The notes under the pieces are model-generated. The model ran no database searches. It saw nothing but the letters and a program-made list of their open reading frames with translations, and had not been told where the DNA came from. This document shows positions 51,520 through 60,502 of a stretch of 64,000 bases of DNA, one piece after another; the first letter of the stretch is position 1; each line of letters starts with the position of its first letter. A program made the translations under genes and the position numbers. Location of the stretch: the NCBI GenBank assembly GCA_002354805.1, contig DEMH01000010.1, positions 165,293-229,292 of the forward strand, given 5' to 3'. This stretch comes from Gammaproteobacteria bacterium UBA2675. Lineage in GTDB: Bacteria > Pseudomonadota > Gammaproteobacteria > Pseudomonadales > Pseudohongiellaceae.

Positions 51520-51547
51520 CGCCGTCAGGCTTCGAAGTCTGACGGCG
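51520..51547. terminator. Hairpin between convergent genes
   Basis: CGCCGTCAG and CTGACGGCG (9 bp) around an inner CTT-CG-AAG stem; overlaps the last codons of the DUF2750 gene. No T run, so termination is plausible only. Confidence 0.45.
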
Positions 51548-51890
51548 CGAGTGCTTTGGCCAGTTCCGCCGGTTCCACTTCGCCACCGGTCAGCTCGGCA
51601 TCCCAGTCAGTCCCCACCATGGCATTGTCTTCATGCATGCCCGGCAGCCACTCGGTCAGGAAATCATCCAGGCTGATAGCGCGCGGCTTATACACTGACC
51701 ACTCATCCGTACACATCGCCGCTGCGGCCTGTTCGCTGGACCAGAACGGAAATACATCCGTATCTTCATACTCGATGGAGTCGCACAGCGCCCAGCCATC
51801 CTCGCCATACAGGCCCCAGACCTGGCCCTGTTGCAGCGCCTGTTCTACGAATGTCTCAATATTGCTGTCATCATCGGTGTGGGTGTTCAT
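51525..51890 (-). CDS. DUF2750 family protein
   Basis: 121 residues from the ATG complementary to 51888-51890; a TTG 12 codons upstream is an alternative. Small acidic cytoplasmic protein with the DUF2750 pattern: GQVWGLYGEDGWALCDSIEYEDTDVFPFWSSEQAAAAMC and ISLDDFLTEWLPGM. The family is widespread and of unknown function. No ribosome site stands out. Confidence 0.8.
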   Translation of the reverse strand: MNTHTDDDSNIETFVEQALQQGQVWGLYGEDGWALCDSIEYEDTDVFPFWSSEQAAAAMCTDEWSVYKPRAISLDDFLTEWLPGMHEDNAMVGTDWDAELTGGEVEPAELAKALAPSDFEA

Positions 51891-52000
51891 AGGCGTCGAG
51901 GCTCCGCAGGCTGGCTGACCGGTCAAAGAAAGTCGCGTATTCTATCGACGACAGGATATCGTATCCACCGATATTATTGCAGCAAAAAGGATGACCTTGC

Positions 52001-53452
52001 ATGACTCAGGAAAACTGCCGTTACAAGACCGTTAACGCCGCCATCAGCCCCACGGGCAGCCTTGAGCTGCTCTCCCAGCAGGAGGTGGAACGCCTCAGCC
52101 GGGTAGGGCATGGCGAGATTCATGAGCTGTTCCGCCGCTGCGCGCTGGCGGTACTCAATTGTGACGATACCTCCGACAGTGCTGAAGAGGTGTTTGCCCG
52201 CTATCCGGACTTTGATGTCGAAATTGTGCAGCGCACCCGTGGCGTGAAACTGAAGTTAAAAAATGCACCCGCCTGCGCCTTTGTGGACGGCAAGATCATG
52301 AGTGGCGTGCGTGAGCATCTGTTTGCGGTGCTGCGTGACATCGTATTTGTGGCCAGCGAGCTGTATCGCCAGGATGAATCCAGCGTAGAGGAGGGTTTCG
52401 AGGCCATCCGGCTGGTGCATCGCGGTCCGCTGAGCCCGGCCGCCATCAATAACCTCGTCTTCCTCCTGCTGCGTAACGCCGGCCTGCTCAAACCCCGCAT
52501 ACTGCCCAATCTGGTCGTGTGCTGGGGTGGTCACTCAATCAGCCGTGAGGAGTACGACTACACCAAATCGGTGGGTTACGAGCTGGGCCTGCGTCATCTG
52601 GACATCTGCACCGGCTGTGGCCCGGGCGCCATGAAAGGCCCCATGAAGGGTGCCACCATCGGACATGCCAAGCAGCGCATCCAGGGCGGGCGTTATATCG
52701 GGATCAGCGAACCCGGTATTATCGCTGCTGAGTCACCCAACCCGATTGTGAATCATCTGGTGGTATTGCCGGATATTGAAAAGCGCCTGGAGGCCTTTGT
52801 GCGCGTGGCCCATGGCATCATCGTATTCCCGGGCGGGGTGGGCACGCTGGAAGAGATTCTGTTCCTGATCGGCACACTGATGGATCCGGCCAACAAGGAT
52901 CAGCAGCTGCCACTGATTTTCACCGAAGCGGCCTGCAGTAACGGCTATTTCAAGCGAATTGACGAGTTCCTGGTGGCCACGCTGGGCGAAGAGGTGCGCC
53001 GTCATTATCGAATCATTGAGGACGACCCGGTTGAGGTCGCGCATGTGATGCGCGAAGGCATGCAGCAGGTGGGCAAGGGCCGCCGTGTCTCGCGTGACGC
53101 CTACTATTACAACTGGCTGCTGCACATCCCGGAGGAAATGAAACACCCCTTTGAGGTCAATCATGACAGCATGGCCAGCCTGCATCTGACCCGTTCATTG
53201 CCGCCTCAGGAGCTGGCAATCAACCTGCGGCGGGCCTTCTCGGGCATTGTAGCCGGCAATGTGAAGGACCATGGGGTAAGGCTGGTGCGCGAGAAAGGGC
53301 CCTTTGTGCTGCGCGGCGATGCCAGCATAATGGCGGCGATGGACGGTTTATTGCGTGATTTTGTGGCACATGGACGCATGAAACTGGCCAGGGAACGCTA
53401 CAACCCCTGTTATACTATCGAGCCCGAGCCAGCCCAGTCAGAACCGGTCTAA
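52001..53452 (+). CDS. ppnN: Nucleotide 5'-monophosphate nucleosidase (LOG family)
   Basis: 483 residues (E. coli PpnN 454). Splits purine and pyrimidine monophosphates to base and ribose-5-phosphate, tuned by (p)ppGpp. N-terminal YgdH-type domain, then LOG core with CTGCGPGAMKGPMKGA, GISEPGIIAAESPNP and HGIIVFPGGVGTLEEILFLIG (PGGxGTxxE signature), and a C-terminal YgdH domain. ATG at 52001 with AAGGATG. Its stop overlaps the IscR-like site of suf. Confidence 0.93.
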   Translation: MTQENCRYKTVNAAISPTGSLELLSQQEVERLSRVGHGEIHELFRRCALAVLNCDDTSDSAEEVFARYPDFDVEIVQRTRGVKLKLKNAPACAFVDGKIMSGVREHLFAVLRDIVFVASELYRQDESSVEEGFEAIRLVHRGPLSPAAINNLVFLLLRNAGLLKPRILPNLVVCWGGHSISREEYDYTKSVGYELGLRHLDICTGCGPGAMKGPMKGATIGHAKQRIQGGRYIGISEPGIIAAESPNPIVNHLVVLPDIEKRLEAFVRVAHGIIVFPGGVGTLEEILFLIGTLMDPANKDQQLPLIFTEAACSNGYFKRIDEFLVATLGEEVRRHYRIIEDDPVEVAHVMREGMQQVGKGRRVSRDAYYYNWLLHIPEEMKHPFEVNHDSMASLHLTRSLPPQELAINLRRAFSGIVAGNVKDHGVRLVREKGPFVLRGDASIMAAMDGLLRDFVAHGRMKLARERYNPCYTIEPEPAQSEPV

Positions 53453-53476
53453 TAGTTGACTAAAATAGTCGGATAC
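53452..53476 (+). promoter_or_regulatory. IscR type-1-like site upstream of suf
   Basis: The 25-base stretch matches the E. coli type 1 IscR consensus (ATASYYGACTRWWWYAGTCRRSTAT) at 23 positions; the core reads TTGACTAAAATAGTCGG. It covers the -35 of the suf promoter, so binding would repress. No iscR gene is in the window. Confidence 0.75.
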
Positions 53477-53484
53477 TCGATAAT
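53456..53484 (+). promoter_or_regulatory. suf operon promoter
   Basis: TTGACT (53456-53461), 17-base spacer, GATAAT (53479-53484): a strong sigma-70 promoter about 50 bases before sufB, overlapped by the IscR-like site. Confidence 0.78.
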
Positions 53485-53533
53485 TTGCGGCTCCTGAAAG
53501 CTTTTTTAATCGTCGTTAGAGCCGAGGTTGCCC

Positions 53534-54970
53534 ATGAGTGAACAAGTCGAAAGCCTGATCCGTAAGGACTATGCTGCCGGATTTCATTCAGCAATCGAGT
53601 CCGACACCCTGCCGCCGGGCCTGAATGAAGACGTCATTCGTCATATCTCGGCCCAGAAAGAAGAGCCGCAGTGGATGCTGGACTGGCGCCTGAAGGCCTT
53701 CGAGGCCTGGAAGCAGATGGTCGAGCCGACCTGGGCGCACGTGCACTATCCGAAGATCGATTTTCAGTCGATCTCCTACTACAGCTCGCCCAAGAGCATG
53801 AAAAACCGCCCGAAAAGCCTCGATGAGGTGGATCCGGAGCTGCTGGAGACCTACAAAAAGCTGGGTATCCCGCTGCACGAACAGGAAGCCCTGGCAGGCG
53901 TGGCGGTTGATGCGGTATTTGACTCCGTCTCAGTAGTGACCACCTTCCGCGAGAAGCTCAAGGACGCCGGTGTCATTTTCTGCCCCATTAGTGAGGCAAT
54001 CCGCGAATATCCCGAGCTGGTACAGAAGTACCTGGGATCTGTGGTTCCGCAAAAAGACAATTTCTACGCCGCGCTCAACTCAGCGGTGTTCTCCGATGGT
54101 TCCTTTGTGTATATCCCCAAGGGCGTTCGCTGCCCAATGGAGCTGTCCACCTATTTCCGAATCAATGAGCTGAATACCGGGCAGTTCGAGCGCACGCTGA
54201 TCGTCGCCGACGAAGGCTCCTACGTCAGCTACCTGGAAGGCTGTACCGCACCGATGCGCGACGAGAACCAGCTGCACGCAGCGGTGGTGGAACTGGTGGC
54301 GCTGGACGATGCCCGCATTAAGTACTCCACGGTGCAGAACTGGTACCCAGGCGACAAGGACGGCAAGGGCGGTATCTACAACTTTGTCACCAAGCGCGGC
54401 ATCGCGCACACCAATGCCCGTATCTCCTGGACACAGGTAGAGACCGGCTCGGCAGTGACCTGGAAATACCCCAGCTGCATCCTCAAGGGTGACAACAGCG
54501 TGGGCGAATTCTACTCGGTGGCGCTCACCAACAATTTCCAGCAGGCCGACACCGGCACCAAGATGATTCACCTGGGCAAGAACACCAGCTCCACCATCAT
54601 TGCCAAAGGCATCTCGGCCGGTCGCAGCAACAGCTCCTATCGCGGGCTGGTGCGCATCAATCCGGGCGCCGAGGGCGCACGTAACTTTACCCAGTGCGAT
54701 TCACTGCTGATCGGTGACCGCTGTGGGGCGCATACCTTCCCGTACATCGAAAACCGCAACTCCTCTGCCGTCATCGAGCATGAGGCAACCACCTCCAAAG
54801 TCAGCGACGACCAGATGTTCCTGTGTCAGCAGCGCGGCCTGGATGCGGAAAAAGCGGTGTCGATGATTGTTAACGGCTTTTGCCGCGAGGTATTCAAGGA
54901 GCTGCCCATGGAGTTTGCGGTGGAAGCCGGCAAACTGCTGGAAGTCAGCCTGGAAGGCTCGGTCGGCTGA
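53534..54970 (+). CDS. sufB: Fe-S cluster assembly protein SufB
   Basis: 478 residues from the ATG at 53534 (MSEQVES; an ATG-like start two codons earlier is less likely). Scaffold subunit of the SufBC2D complex. Typical segments: KNRPKSLDEVDPELLETYKKLGIPL, NTGQFERTLIVADEGSYVSYLEGCTAP, with the conserved Cys, and HEATTSKVSDDQMFLCQQRGL near the C-terminus. First gene of the suf operon, with promoter and IscR-like site upstream. Confidence 0.97.
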   Translation: MSEQVESLIRKDYAAGFHSAIESDTLPPGLNEDVIRHISAQKEEPQWMLDWRLKAFEAWKQMVEPTWAHVHYPKIDFQSISYYSSPKSMKNRPKSLDEVDPELLETYKKLGIPLHEQEALAGVAVDAVFDSVSVVTTFREKLKDAGVIFCPISEAIREYPELVQKYLGSVVPQKDNFYAALNSAVFSDGSFVYIPKGVRCPMELSTYFRINELNTGQFERTLIVADEGSYVSYLEGCTAPMRDENQLHAAVVELVALDDARIKYSTVQNWYPGDKDGKGGIYNFVTKRGIAHTNARISWTQVETGSAVTWKYPSCILKGDNSVGEFYSVALTNNFQQADTGTKMIHLGKNTSSTIIAKGISAGRSNSSYRGLVRINPGAEGARNFTQCDSLLIGDRCGAHTFPYIENRNSSAVIEHEATTSKVSDDQMFLCQQRGLDAEKAVSMIVNGFCREVFKELPMEFAVEAGKLLEVSLEGSVG

Positions 54971-55012
54971 CGTTCGAATCCTGATTTTTTCTCAATACAA
55001 CGGAATTTCATT

Positions 55013-55762
55013 ATGTTACAGATCAAAGAACTGGTTGCTGAAATTGACGGCAAGCAGATTCTCAATGGCCTGAATCTGACCATTGGCGACGGCGAAGTCC
55101 ACGCCATCATGGGCCCCAACGGGGCAGGCAAGAGCACGCTGGGCAATGTGCTGACCGGTCGCGATGGCTATGAGGTCAAATCCGGCGAAGTGCTGTTCAA
55201 CGGCAAGAATCTGTTTGACCTGGAGATCGAAGAGCGCGCCCGCGAAGGCATGTTCCTGGCATTCCAGTATCCGGTGGAGATTCCCGGTGTCAGCAACATG
55301 GAATTCCTCAAAGCCTCGCTGGATGCCCGGCGCAAACACCAGGGCCTGGAAGAGCTGTCGTCCTTCGACTTCATGAAGCTGGCGCGCGAAACCAGTGCCA
55401 AGGTCAGCCTGGATGCCGCTTTCCTGAAGCGCGGCGTCAATGAAGGCTTCTCCGGTGGCGAGAAAAAGCGCAACGAGATTCTGCAGATGATGCTGCTGGA
55501 ACCGCAGCTGTGCATTCTGGATGAAACCGATTCCGGTCTGGACATTGATGCCCTGCAGGTGGTTGCCAATGGCGTCAACGCCATGCGTGACGGCAAGCGC
55601 AGCTTTATCGTCGTGACTCACTACCAGCGACTGCTGGACTACATCGTGCCTGATCACGTGCACGTGCTTGCCGGTGGCAAAATCGTCAAATCCGGTGACA
55701 AAGAACTCGCCAAAGAACTGGAAGCCAAAGGTTATGGCTGGCTGGAAGGTGAGGTCGCCTGA
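55013..55762 (+). CDS. sufC: Fe-S assembly ATPase SufC
   Basis: 249 residues. ABC ATPase with Walker A MGPNGAGKSTLG, signature FSGGEKKRNEILQM, Walker B LCILDETDSGLD and H-loop VVTHYQRL. Drives conformational change of SufBC2D during cluster formation. Placed 42 bases after sufB and 2 before sufD. Confidence 0.98.
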   Translation: MLQIKELVAEIDGKQILNGLNLTIGDGEVHAIMGPNGAGKSTLGNVLTGRDGYEVKSGEVLFNGKNLFDLEIEERAREGMFLAFQYPVEIPGVSNMEFLKASLDARRKHQGLEELSSFDFMKLARETSAKVSLDAAFLKRGVNEGFSGGEKKRNEILQMMLLEPQLCILDETDSGLDIDALQVVANGVNAMRDGKRSFIVVTHYQRLLDYIVPDHVHVLAGGKIVKSGDKELAKELEAKGYGWLEGEVA

Positions 55763-55764
55763 AC

Positions 55765-57078
55765 ATGACACAGCCCGTTCAGCCAAGCGATTTTCAGAAA
55801 CGCGCCCTGACGCTGGCACAGCAGCGCAGCGCGCCTGCGTTCCTGCAGACGGTGCGACAGCAGGGCCTGGATGAATTCGGCCAGATTCAGTGGCCCGGTC
55901 GCAAGACCGAAATGTGGAAGTACACCACTTTGCGTCCGGTCGAAGCCTTTGCCAATGCCGAATGGCCGGCCGACGATGTCGCCGCCGACGGCGAGCAGCT
56001 GGCGTCGCTGCCCGAGCTGGATGCCACACGTCTGGTATTTGTCGATGGTCTGTTTGATGGTGCCGCGTCGGATGAACTGCCCGACGGTGTGCGCCTGTTC
56101 AGTCAGGCCGACGAGGCGGCACGCGTGGTGCTTGACCAGTACCTGGGCAAGATCGCCAAGGATATTGATCCGTCACGCCGCAATCTGTTTGCTGCACTCA
56201 ATGATGCGTGGCTGACTGACGGTGTGCTGGTCTATGTGCCGAAAAATGCCACACTGGAAAAGCCACTGTATGTGGTGCACCTGTCGACTGCGCAAGCGGC
56301 CGAGCGCGTCGCCAATCAGCGACTGCTGGTGGTGCTGGAGCAGGGCGCCAGTGCCGATCTGATCGAACACTATCTGAGCGCCGACGATGCGAGTGCCAGC
56401 TTTGTGAATACGCTGACTGAAATACACGTCGGCGACAACGCAAGACTGAGCCATACCCGTCTCAACCTGGAACACGAAGCCAGCAGTCATGTCGGCGCGG
56501 TGCATATCAACCTGCAGCGCAGCGCGGTGGCCAATGGTTTCACACTGGCTGAAGGTGGCGAGCTCAAGCGTCTGGACTACCAGATTAACCACTGTGGCGA
56601 AGGTGCCGAGCTTAACCTCAATGGCCTGTATCTGGGCCGGCATCAGCAGCACGTTGATTATCACACCACCATTGAGCACCGCGTGCCCAACTGCACCAGC
56701 CAGGAGGTCTTCCGCGGCATTGTCGGTGACAAGGCCAAAGCCGTGTTTAATGGCCGCATCCATATCCATCAGGATGCGCAGAAAACCCTGGCAGAACTGA
56801 ACAACCGCAATCTGCTCACCTCCAATACTGCCGAGGTGGACACCAAGCCGGAACTGGAAATTTACGCCGATGATGTGCGCTGTGCACACGGTGCAACCAT
56901 CAGTCAGCTGGACGAGACGGCGCTGTACTATCTGCAAAGCCGCGGCATTGAACTGCCCCAGGCGCGCATGATGCTCAGCTACGGCTTCATCAACGAGGTG
57001 CTGGAAACCCTGCCGCACGAGGGTATCCGTACCGCGCTGCAGAAGCGCCTGCGACAGCGGTTTGTTGAGGAGATTTAA
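55765..57078 (+). CDS. sufD: Fe-S assembly protein SufD
   Basis: 437 residues (E. coli 423). Right-handed beta-helix partner of SufB; N-terminal GRKTEMWKYTTLRPVEAFANAEW and C-terminal AEVDTKPELEIYADDVRCAHGATISQLDETALYYLQSRGI are diagnostic. Starts two bases after sufC, and its stop precedes the sufS start by one base. Confidence 0.96.
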   Translation: MTQPVQPSDFQKRALTLAQQRSAPAFLQTVRQQGLDEFGQIQWPGRKTEMWKYTTLRPVEAFANAEWPADDVAADGEQLASLPELDATRLVFVDGLFDGAASDELPDGVRLFSQADEAARVVLDQYLGKIAKDIDPSRRNLFAALNDAWLTDGVLVYVPKNATLEKPLYVVHLSTAQAAERVANQRLLVVLEQGASADLIEHYLSADDASASFVNTLTEIHVGDNARLSHTRLNLEHEASSHVGAVHINLQRSAVANGFTLAEGGELKRLDYQINHCGEGAELNLNGLYLGRHQQHVDYHTTIEHRVPNCTSQEVFRGIVGDKAKAVFNGRIHIHQDAQKTLAELNNRNLLTSNTAEVDTKPELEIYADDVRCAHGATISQLDETALYYLQSRGIELPQARMMLSYGFINEVLETLPHEGIRTALQKRLRQRFVEEI

Positions 57079-57079
57079 G

Positions 57080-58336
57080 GTGGCCGACGTGGCAGCGGAG
57101 ACAGTAGTGCAGGCGCACGGCTTTGATGCCGGGCGCGTCAAGCAGGACTTTCCGATCCTGAATCAGCAGGTGAACGGCCAGCCACTGGTCTACCTGGACA
57201 ATGCCGCGACCACCCAAAAGCCACAGGCCGTCATCGACGCCATCAGCCACTATTATCAGTTCGACAACAGCAATGTGCACCGCGGTGCCCATACGCTGGC
57301 CGATCGCGCCACCGCCAAGTTTGAACAGGCACGGCAGCGCGTCGCACAGTTTATCAATGCCCCGGCCGCCAAACAGGTGCTGTGGACCCGTGGCACTACC
57401 GAAGGTATCAACCTGGTCGCCTCCAGCTGGGGTGGCGCGAATCTGAAGCAGGGTGACCGCGTGCTGGTCTCGGCGATGGAGCACCACTCCAACATCGTGC
57501 CCTGGCAGATGGTCGCCGAAAAAACCGGTGCACAAGTTGAAGCCATTCCGGTGGATGACACCGGCACGCTGGATCTGCAGGCATATACGGACATGCTGGA
57601 TGACCGCGTGCGTATGGTCTCCGTTAACCAGGTCTCCAATGCCCTGGGCAGCATCAATCCGATTGCCGACATCATCCGTCTGGCCCACCAGCACGGTGCG
57701 CTGGTGTTGATCGACGGCGCCCAGGCCATCGCGCACTGGCCGGTTGATGTGCAGGCCATGGACTGCGATTTTTATGTGTTCTCCGGCCACAAACTGTTTG
57801 GGCCTACCGGCATCGGTGTGTTGTATGGCCGCGAAGAACTGCTCAATGCCATGCCGCCATATCAGGGCGGTGGCGAGATGATTGAAACGGTCAGCTTTGA
57901 TGGCACCACCTACAACCAGCTGCCCTACAAGTTCGAAGCCGGCACCCCGGACATTGCTGGCGCCATTGGCCTGGCTGCGGCCATCGATTACGTGGACAGT
58001 CTGGATCGCGCAGCAGCTGCCGAGCACGAGCATGCCCTGCTGGCCTACGCGACCGAAAAAGCAACACAGGTGCCGGGCCTGAAACTGATTGGCACGGCCA
58101 CCGACAAGTGCGCGGTCTTGAGTTTTGTGCTGGAAGGGGTGCACCCCTCGGATCTGGGTATGCTGCTTGACCAGCAGGGCGTGGCCGTGCGAACCGGCCA
58201 CCACTGTGCGCAGCCACTGATGCAGCAGTACGGGATACCTGGTACGGTGCGGGCCAGCTTCAGCTTTTATAATACATTTGACGATGTAGACAGATTATTC
58301 GCCGCCCTGGACAAGGCGCGGCAGTTATTAACGTGA
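57080..58336 (+). CDS. sufS: Cysteine desulfurase SufS
   Basis: 418 residues if started at the GTG at 57080, which is seven bases after GAGGAG. PLP enzyme that takes sulfur from cysteine. Motifs: YLDNAATTQKP, SAMEHHSNIVPWQ, PLP lysine in YVFSGHKLFGPTGIGVLYG, and active Cys in VRTGHHCAQPLMQQYG (group II desulfurase). Works with SufE encoded four genes downstream. Confidence 0.96.
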   Translation: MADVAAETVVQAHGFDAGRVKQDFPILNQQVNGQPLVYLDNAATTQKPQAVIDAISHYYQFDNSNVHRGAHTLADRATAKFEQARQRVAQFINAPAAKQVLWTRGTTEGINLVASSWGGANLKQGDRVLVSAMEHHSNIVPWQMVAEKTGAQVEAIPVDDTGTLDLQAYTDMLDDRVRMVSVNQVSNALGSINPIADIIRLAHQHGALVLIDGAQAIAHWPVDVQAMDCDFYVFSGHKLFGPTGIGVLYGREELLNAMPPYQGGGEMIETVSFDGTTYNQLPYKFEAGTPDIAGAIGLAAAIDYVDSLDRAAAAEHEHALLAYATEKATQVPGLKLIGTATDKCAVLSFVLEGVHPSDLGMLLDQQGVAVRTGHHCAQPLMQQYGIPGTVRASFSFYNTFDDVDRLFAALDKARQLLT

Positions 58337-58346
58337 GGTAACAGAA

Positions 58347-58718
58347 ATGACGGTAGAGACATTCGATCCGCAAGCTGCCTCCACCCCGGTGTCGGTCACT
58401 CCGGCGGCGGTGGCGCATTTTCGCAGGCAGCTGCAAAAAGACACTAACGCCAGAGCCGTGCGCCTGAGCGTCAAGGAAAGCGGCTGCACCGGTTTTATGT
58501 ATGTGGTCGACCTGGTCCAGGAAGGCCAGGCCGAAGACCTGCACCAGCAGCTGGAAGACGGCCTGGAGCTGCTGATTGACAGTGGCAGTCTGGGGGTTGT
58601 TAAGGGGACGAAGATTGATCTGGTGACTGAAGGCGTTAATCGCCAGCTCAAGTTCCAGAACCCCAATGTCGTTGACCAATGCGGCTGCGGCGAAAGCTTT
58701 TCGATTGCGAAGGACTGA
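58347..58718 (+). CDS. sufA: HesB/IscA-family protein SufA
   Basis: 123 residues with the three conserved Cys of A-type carriers: KESGCTGFMYVVDLV and the C-terminal DQCGCGESF. Carries Fe-S clusters from SufBCD to apoproteins. 10 bases after sufS. The position late in the operon, after sufS, differs from the E. coli order with sufA first. Confidence 0.93.
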   Translation: MTVETFDPQAASTPVSVTPAAVAHFRRQLQKDTNARAVRLSVKESGCTGFMYVVDLVQEGQAEDLHQQLEDGLELLIDSGSLGVVKGTKIDLVTEGVNRQLKFQNPNVVDQCGCGESFSIAKD

Positions 58719-58756
58719 CTGAGCCTCGATTGGATTATTTGATTTAGGAATCGGAT

Positions 58757-59290
58757 ATGGAACGCAAGATGGTGGTGGCGCAGCAGGATTGTCCGGCGCG
58801 GCGGGTGCCGGATGGGACGCCTGTCACCATTCCCAGGGACAGTTTTGTCAGCATTACGCAGGCGCTGGGTGGCAACTACACGGTGGTGCACCAGGGGCAG
58901 ATGCTGCGGGTGGATGGCACGGATGCGGGCGCGCTGGGGCTGAAGCCGGAGACGCTGACGTTTCCGCCGGCCGCAGATGACCAGATTCAGGAATCGCAGG
59001 TCTGGGAAGCGCTGGGCACCGTGTTTGATCCGGAGATCCCGGTCGATCTGGTGAATCTGGGGCTGATTTACAAAGTGAACGTTGACCAGGATGCCAAAAC
59101 CGTTGATATCGACATGACCCTGACGGCTCCCGGCTGCGGCATGGGTCCGGTGCTGGTCGGTGATGTGGAATACCGCGTGCGCAAGGTGCCCAACGTCAAA
59201 AAGGTCAACGTTGATCTGGTGTTTGATCCACCCTGGAGCCGCGAGATGATGAGCGAGGAAGCCCAACTGGAAACGGGGATGTTTTTCTGA
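58757..59290 (+). CDS. sufT: SufT (DUF59/MIP18) Fe-S assembly factor
   Basis: 177 residues. N-terminal part (PARRVPDGTPVTIPRDSFVSITQALGGNYTV) and C-terminal MIP18/DUF59 domain: TVFDPEIPVDLVNLGLIYKVNV and MTLTAPGCGMGPVLVGDVEYRV with the conserved Cys. SufT is a maturation factor of the Suf pathway in bacteria that lack or limit Isc. Overlaps sufE by one base (TGATG). Confidence 0.92.
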   Translation: MERKMVVAQQDCPARRVPDGTPVTIPRDSFVSITQALGGNYTVVHQGQMLRVDGTDAGALGLKPETLTFPPAADDQIQESQVWEALGTVFDPEIPVDLVNLGLIYKVNVDQDAKTVDIDMTLTAPGCGMGPVLVGDVEYRVRKVPNVKKVNVDLVFDPPWSREMMSEEAQLETGMFF

Positions 59291-59727
59291 TGGCTAAGCA
59301 ATTTGGCGTCGACATCACCAGCGACGACATCGTCGACACCCTGGCATTTTTTGACAGCTGGGACGATCGCTACAAATACATCATCGACCTGGGCCGCGAA
59401 CTGCCACCCATGGCCGACGAACACAAGGTGGACGATAACCTGATCCGCGGCTGTCAGAGCCAGGTCTGGCTGGTCACGCGCGAGGAGCAGGGCAGCCAGG
59501 ACGGTATACTGTATTTCGACGTCGACAGCGACGCGTTTATTGTGAAGGGCCTGCTGGCCATTGTCATGGCCGCCTACAACGGCAAAACCGCCGACGAGAT
59601 TCTGGCCTTTGATATCCAGGCTTACTTCGAATCCATCGACCTGATGCGCCACCTCAGCCCCACAAGAGGCAGTGGTCTGCAGGCCATGGTCGCCCGCATC
59701 CAGCAGATCGCCTCGCAGGCAGCCTGA
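59290..59727 (+). CDS. sufE: Sulfur acceptor protein SufE
   Basis: 145 residues. Takes persulfide from SufS and passes it to SufB. Sulfur-accepting Cys in VDDNLIRGCQSQVWLV; other SufE marks are DRYKYIIDLGRELPPM and LLAIVMAAYNGKTADEI. ATG overlaps the sufT stop. Last gene of the operon. Confidence 0.95.
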   Translation: MAKQFGVDITSDDIVDTLAFFDSWDDRYKYIIDLGRELPPMADEHKVDDNLIRGCQSQVWLVTREEQGSQDGILYFDVDSDAFIVKGLLAIVMAAYNGKTADEILAFDIQAYFESIDLMRHLSPTRGSGLQAMVARIQQIASQAA

Positions 59728-59751
59728 GCCTGAGTCCAGGTCCAAGTATAA

Positions 59752-59771
59752 GCTGAGGCCCGCGCCTCAGC
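59752..59771. terminator. 8-bp hairpin between convergent genes
   Basis: GCTGAGGC (59752-59759) and GCCTCAGC (59764-59771) with a CCGC loop, between sufE and the leftward Sel1 gene, overlapping its stop. No T tail on either side. Confidence 0.45.
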
Positions 59772-60453
59772 TGCGATTCTCCAACACCCAGTTGGCATAA
59801 TCACGCTGCCCCTGCGAGCGCTGCGCCGCACTCATCTCAGTCTCCAGCGTGTTCAGAAACTGGGTAGCCAGCGCCACCTCATTATCCTGTGCCAGCCGCG
59901 CCCACATATACGCCTGTGCCAGATCCCGGTCCACACCGAGACCCTGATGGTACATGGTCGCCAGGTAATACTGCGCCTCACCATCATCATAGCCCGCTGC
60001 CTCACCGTACCAGCGTGCCGCCTGTTCATAGTGCGCGCCACGATTAATCAGTGACAGCGGCCAGACACTCATCCACGACGGCTGTACCCCCAACTGGTTG
60101 TAATACAGCACGCCCAGATTCACCATCGACCGCACATAACCCTGCTCAGCCGCCCGCTGCGTCCACAAAAAGGCCTGCTCATAGTCCTGCGGCACACCCT
60201 CACCACTGAAATACAGCACGCCCAGATTGTGCTGCGCAATCGCCAGCCCATTCTCCGCCGCCTCGGTAAACAGGGCGACCGCCGTCGCCATATCCCCCGC
60301 ATCCCGCGCCTCAACGCCCTCGTAATAGACGCTGTAGTCCGGCAGCTCGGTATCCTCATCCACCACCTGAACCTGCGCCTGCAGCGCAGCAGCCGGACAG
60401 AGCAGGGCAGCGGCCAGCATCAGATACGAGACAAAACGACTGGAAAATATCAC
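59767..60453 (-). CDS. Secreted Sel1-repeat protein
   Basis: 228 residues from a GTG complementary to 60451-60453 behind GAGGAAGG; the longer frame overlaps the upstream gene and is rejected. Signal peptide VSYLMLAAALLCPAAALQAQ. Then four or five Sel1-type (TPR-like) repeats: AIAQHNLGVLYFSGEGVPQDYEQAFLW, RSMVNLGVLYYNQLGVQP, GEAQYYLATMYHQGLGVDRDLAQAYMW. Such solenoids bind proteins. Last of three related genes read leftward. Confidence 0.8.
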   Translation of the reverse strand: MIFSSRFVSYLMLAAALLCPAAALQAQVQVVDEDTELPDYSVYYEGVEARDAGDMATAVALFTEAAENGLAIAQHNLGVLYFSGEGVPQDYEQAFLWTQRAAEQGYVRSMVNLGVLYYNQLGVQPSWMSVWPLSLINRGAHYEQAARWYGEAAGYDDGEAQYYLATMYHQGLGVDRDLAQAYMWARLAQDNEVALATQFLNTLETEMSAAQRSQGQRDYANWVLENRS

Positions 60454-60502
60454 CAAAAAACCTTCCTCAAGACCTTTCTTAAGACCGTATTCAAGACCTT
60501 TA

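Noticed and set aside
55016..58204. Three long minus-strand frames across sufC, sufD and sufS
   Set aside because: They mirror the coding frames of the suf operon and have no domain features.
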